NCBI GenBank assembly: GCA_002344215.1
Contig: DDSV01000042.1
Coordinates: 1-55,424, forward strand
Origin: Akkermansiaceae bacterium UBA2381
GTDB lineage: Bacteria; Verrucomicrobiota; Verrucomicrobiia; Verrucomicrobiales; DEV007
Length of the DNA stretch: 55,424 nucleotides
Reading direction: 5' to 3'
The stretch's first letter is position 1. Each line of letters starts with the position of its first letter. Below are positions 54,835 to 55,424 of the stretch, piece by piece. Made by a program: the position numbers and the translations under genes. Below the pieces are notes generated by a model, which was not told the origin of the DNA, ran no database searches, and saw only the letters and a program-made list of their open reading frames with translations.

Positions 54835-55424
54835 GCGTTAGCGGGTGAGTAGGTGTACTTTGATGGCGAATCCGATTCTTTACAGCAGTCCCATTCGATT
54901 CGAAACTCTCTCCGGATCTGTCCTGTGCCGCCTTCGACCACCATCGCGGGCTGTACGGCACTTAAATCCCCAGCTTCCGGAACCGAGCGAAAGGCAAATT
55001 GAGGCGGCAAATTTGGAACCGGTACATATTCTACCAAGCCAGTAATTTTGAACCAGCCTTTTGTGCAGTTCCCTCGACCGGGATATCGAAACGTATCATC
55101 AACTATATTCGTGTGCGTCGGCCCAACGAGACCCGGATATACTGACCATGCCTCTGAATATTTTAAACTTTTGTAGCGTTCTTGAGTTATATCATTTCCG
55201 AGGCAATCTTCAACGTGTGACTCCATGTGTATATGCTGAACAATGTACCCTCCCTTTTCCGTTCGCGCACTCAACTTCCAAGATATCTTCCATTGGCCTT
55301 GACCACAAGTGGGACGCTCGCCCTCAGGGGACACGACATCCTCCGGCTTAAGAGCCGTGTCGTAACCAATGGCTGGTTCTCCAGATGATTGAAGACCAAG
55401 CCAATCATTCGCATTTGCTGCACC
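54831..55424 (-). CDS. Partial CDS, 3' end only, unknown function
   Basis: The reading frame is open from the right edge of the window (reading ...NDWLGLQSSGEPAIGYDTALKPEDVV) to a TGA at 54831-54833, so at least 197 residues of the C-terminus of a longer protein are present. A GTG at 55334 is unlikely to be the start because the frame continues through the edge. The visible part is hydrophilic, with four Cys and a WKISWKLSARTEKGGYIVQHIHMESHVEDC block. I cannot name a family. Position before an exported small gene and an RHS fragment suggests the C-terminal region of a polymorphic secreted protein. Confidence 0.6.
   Translation of the reverse strand, partial: GAANANDWLGLQSSGEPAIGYDTALKPEDVVSPEGERPTCGQGQWKISWKLSARTEKGGYIVQHIHMESHVEDCLGNDITQERYKSLKYSEAWSVYPGLVGPTHTNIVDDTFRYPGRGNCTKGWFKITGLVEYVPVPNLPPQFAFRSVPEAGDLSAVQPAMVVEGGTGQIRREFRIEWDCCKESDSPSKYTYSPANA

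Overview
This 55.4 kb window is most likely a chromosomal segment from a member of the Verrucomicrobiota. The evidence is the high GC content, secreted proteins rich in signal peptides, an SHD1-like protein, a giant multi-domain surface protein, and a metalloprotease ending in the 'DLPNLYHYALGR ... RSTDLEEW' type of C-terminal module common in that phylum. The phylum call is an inference from protein style. No rRNA or tRNA gene is visible.

Left part (1-16.3 kb): a tyrosine recombinase is followed by a complete type I-G (formerly I-U) CRISPR-Cas locus. A divergent WYL-domain regulator faces the operon cas7/csb1, cas5-cas6/csb2, cas3 (helicase first, HD nuclease last), a csb3/cas8-like large subunit, a cas4-cas1 fusion and cas2. 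The genes are tightly packed, and four of the five junctions overlap or lie within a few bases. A 210-bp leader and an array of 63 36-nt repeats with 62 spacers (11699-16212) follow. A plausible promoter and a near-perfect 27-bp palindrome lie between the regulator and cas7.

Middle-left (16.3-24.3 kb): accessory genes of mostly unknown function. These are an SHD1-like secreted protein, a 7-bp tandem repeat next to a small CxxC protein, two small unknown genes, an EcsC-like protein with a histone-H1-like Lys/Ala tail, a LamG-fold protein and a secreted repeat protein. A roughly 100-bp segment covering the upstream region and signal-peptide start of the SHD1-like gene is repeated in diverged form 6.4 kb away.

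Middle (24.4-42.5 kb): a three-gene enzyme operon (GST-like, SDR, ketopantoate-reductase-like) is followed by an outer-membrane-barrel / LytS-type kinase / LytTR regulator operon. Next comes a 12.6-kb gene for a 4195-residue secreted surface protein. Between the LytTR gene and the giant gene lies a perfect 17-bp direct repeat with 21-bp periodicity, the geometry expected of a LytTR operator.

Right (42.5-55.4 kb): an Rnk/GreA-like gene, a second FG-GAP propeller protein, a TonB-dependent receptor followed by a broken PepSY-type membrane gene, a TlpA-like thioredoxin protein and a large metzincin-type protease. The right edge is an AT-rich, mosaic minus-strand cluster: a partial secreted-protein or toxin-tip-like CDS, a small exported protein coupled to it by an ATGA overlap, a GC-rich RHS core fragment and an FkbM-type methyltransferase. 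Most of the long antisense reading frames in the window are composition artefacts of GC-rich coding DNA.
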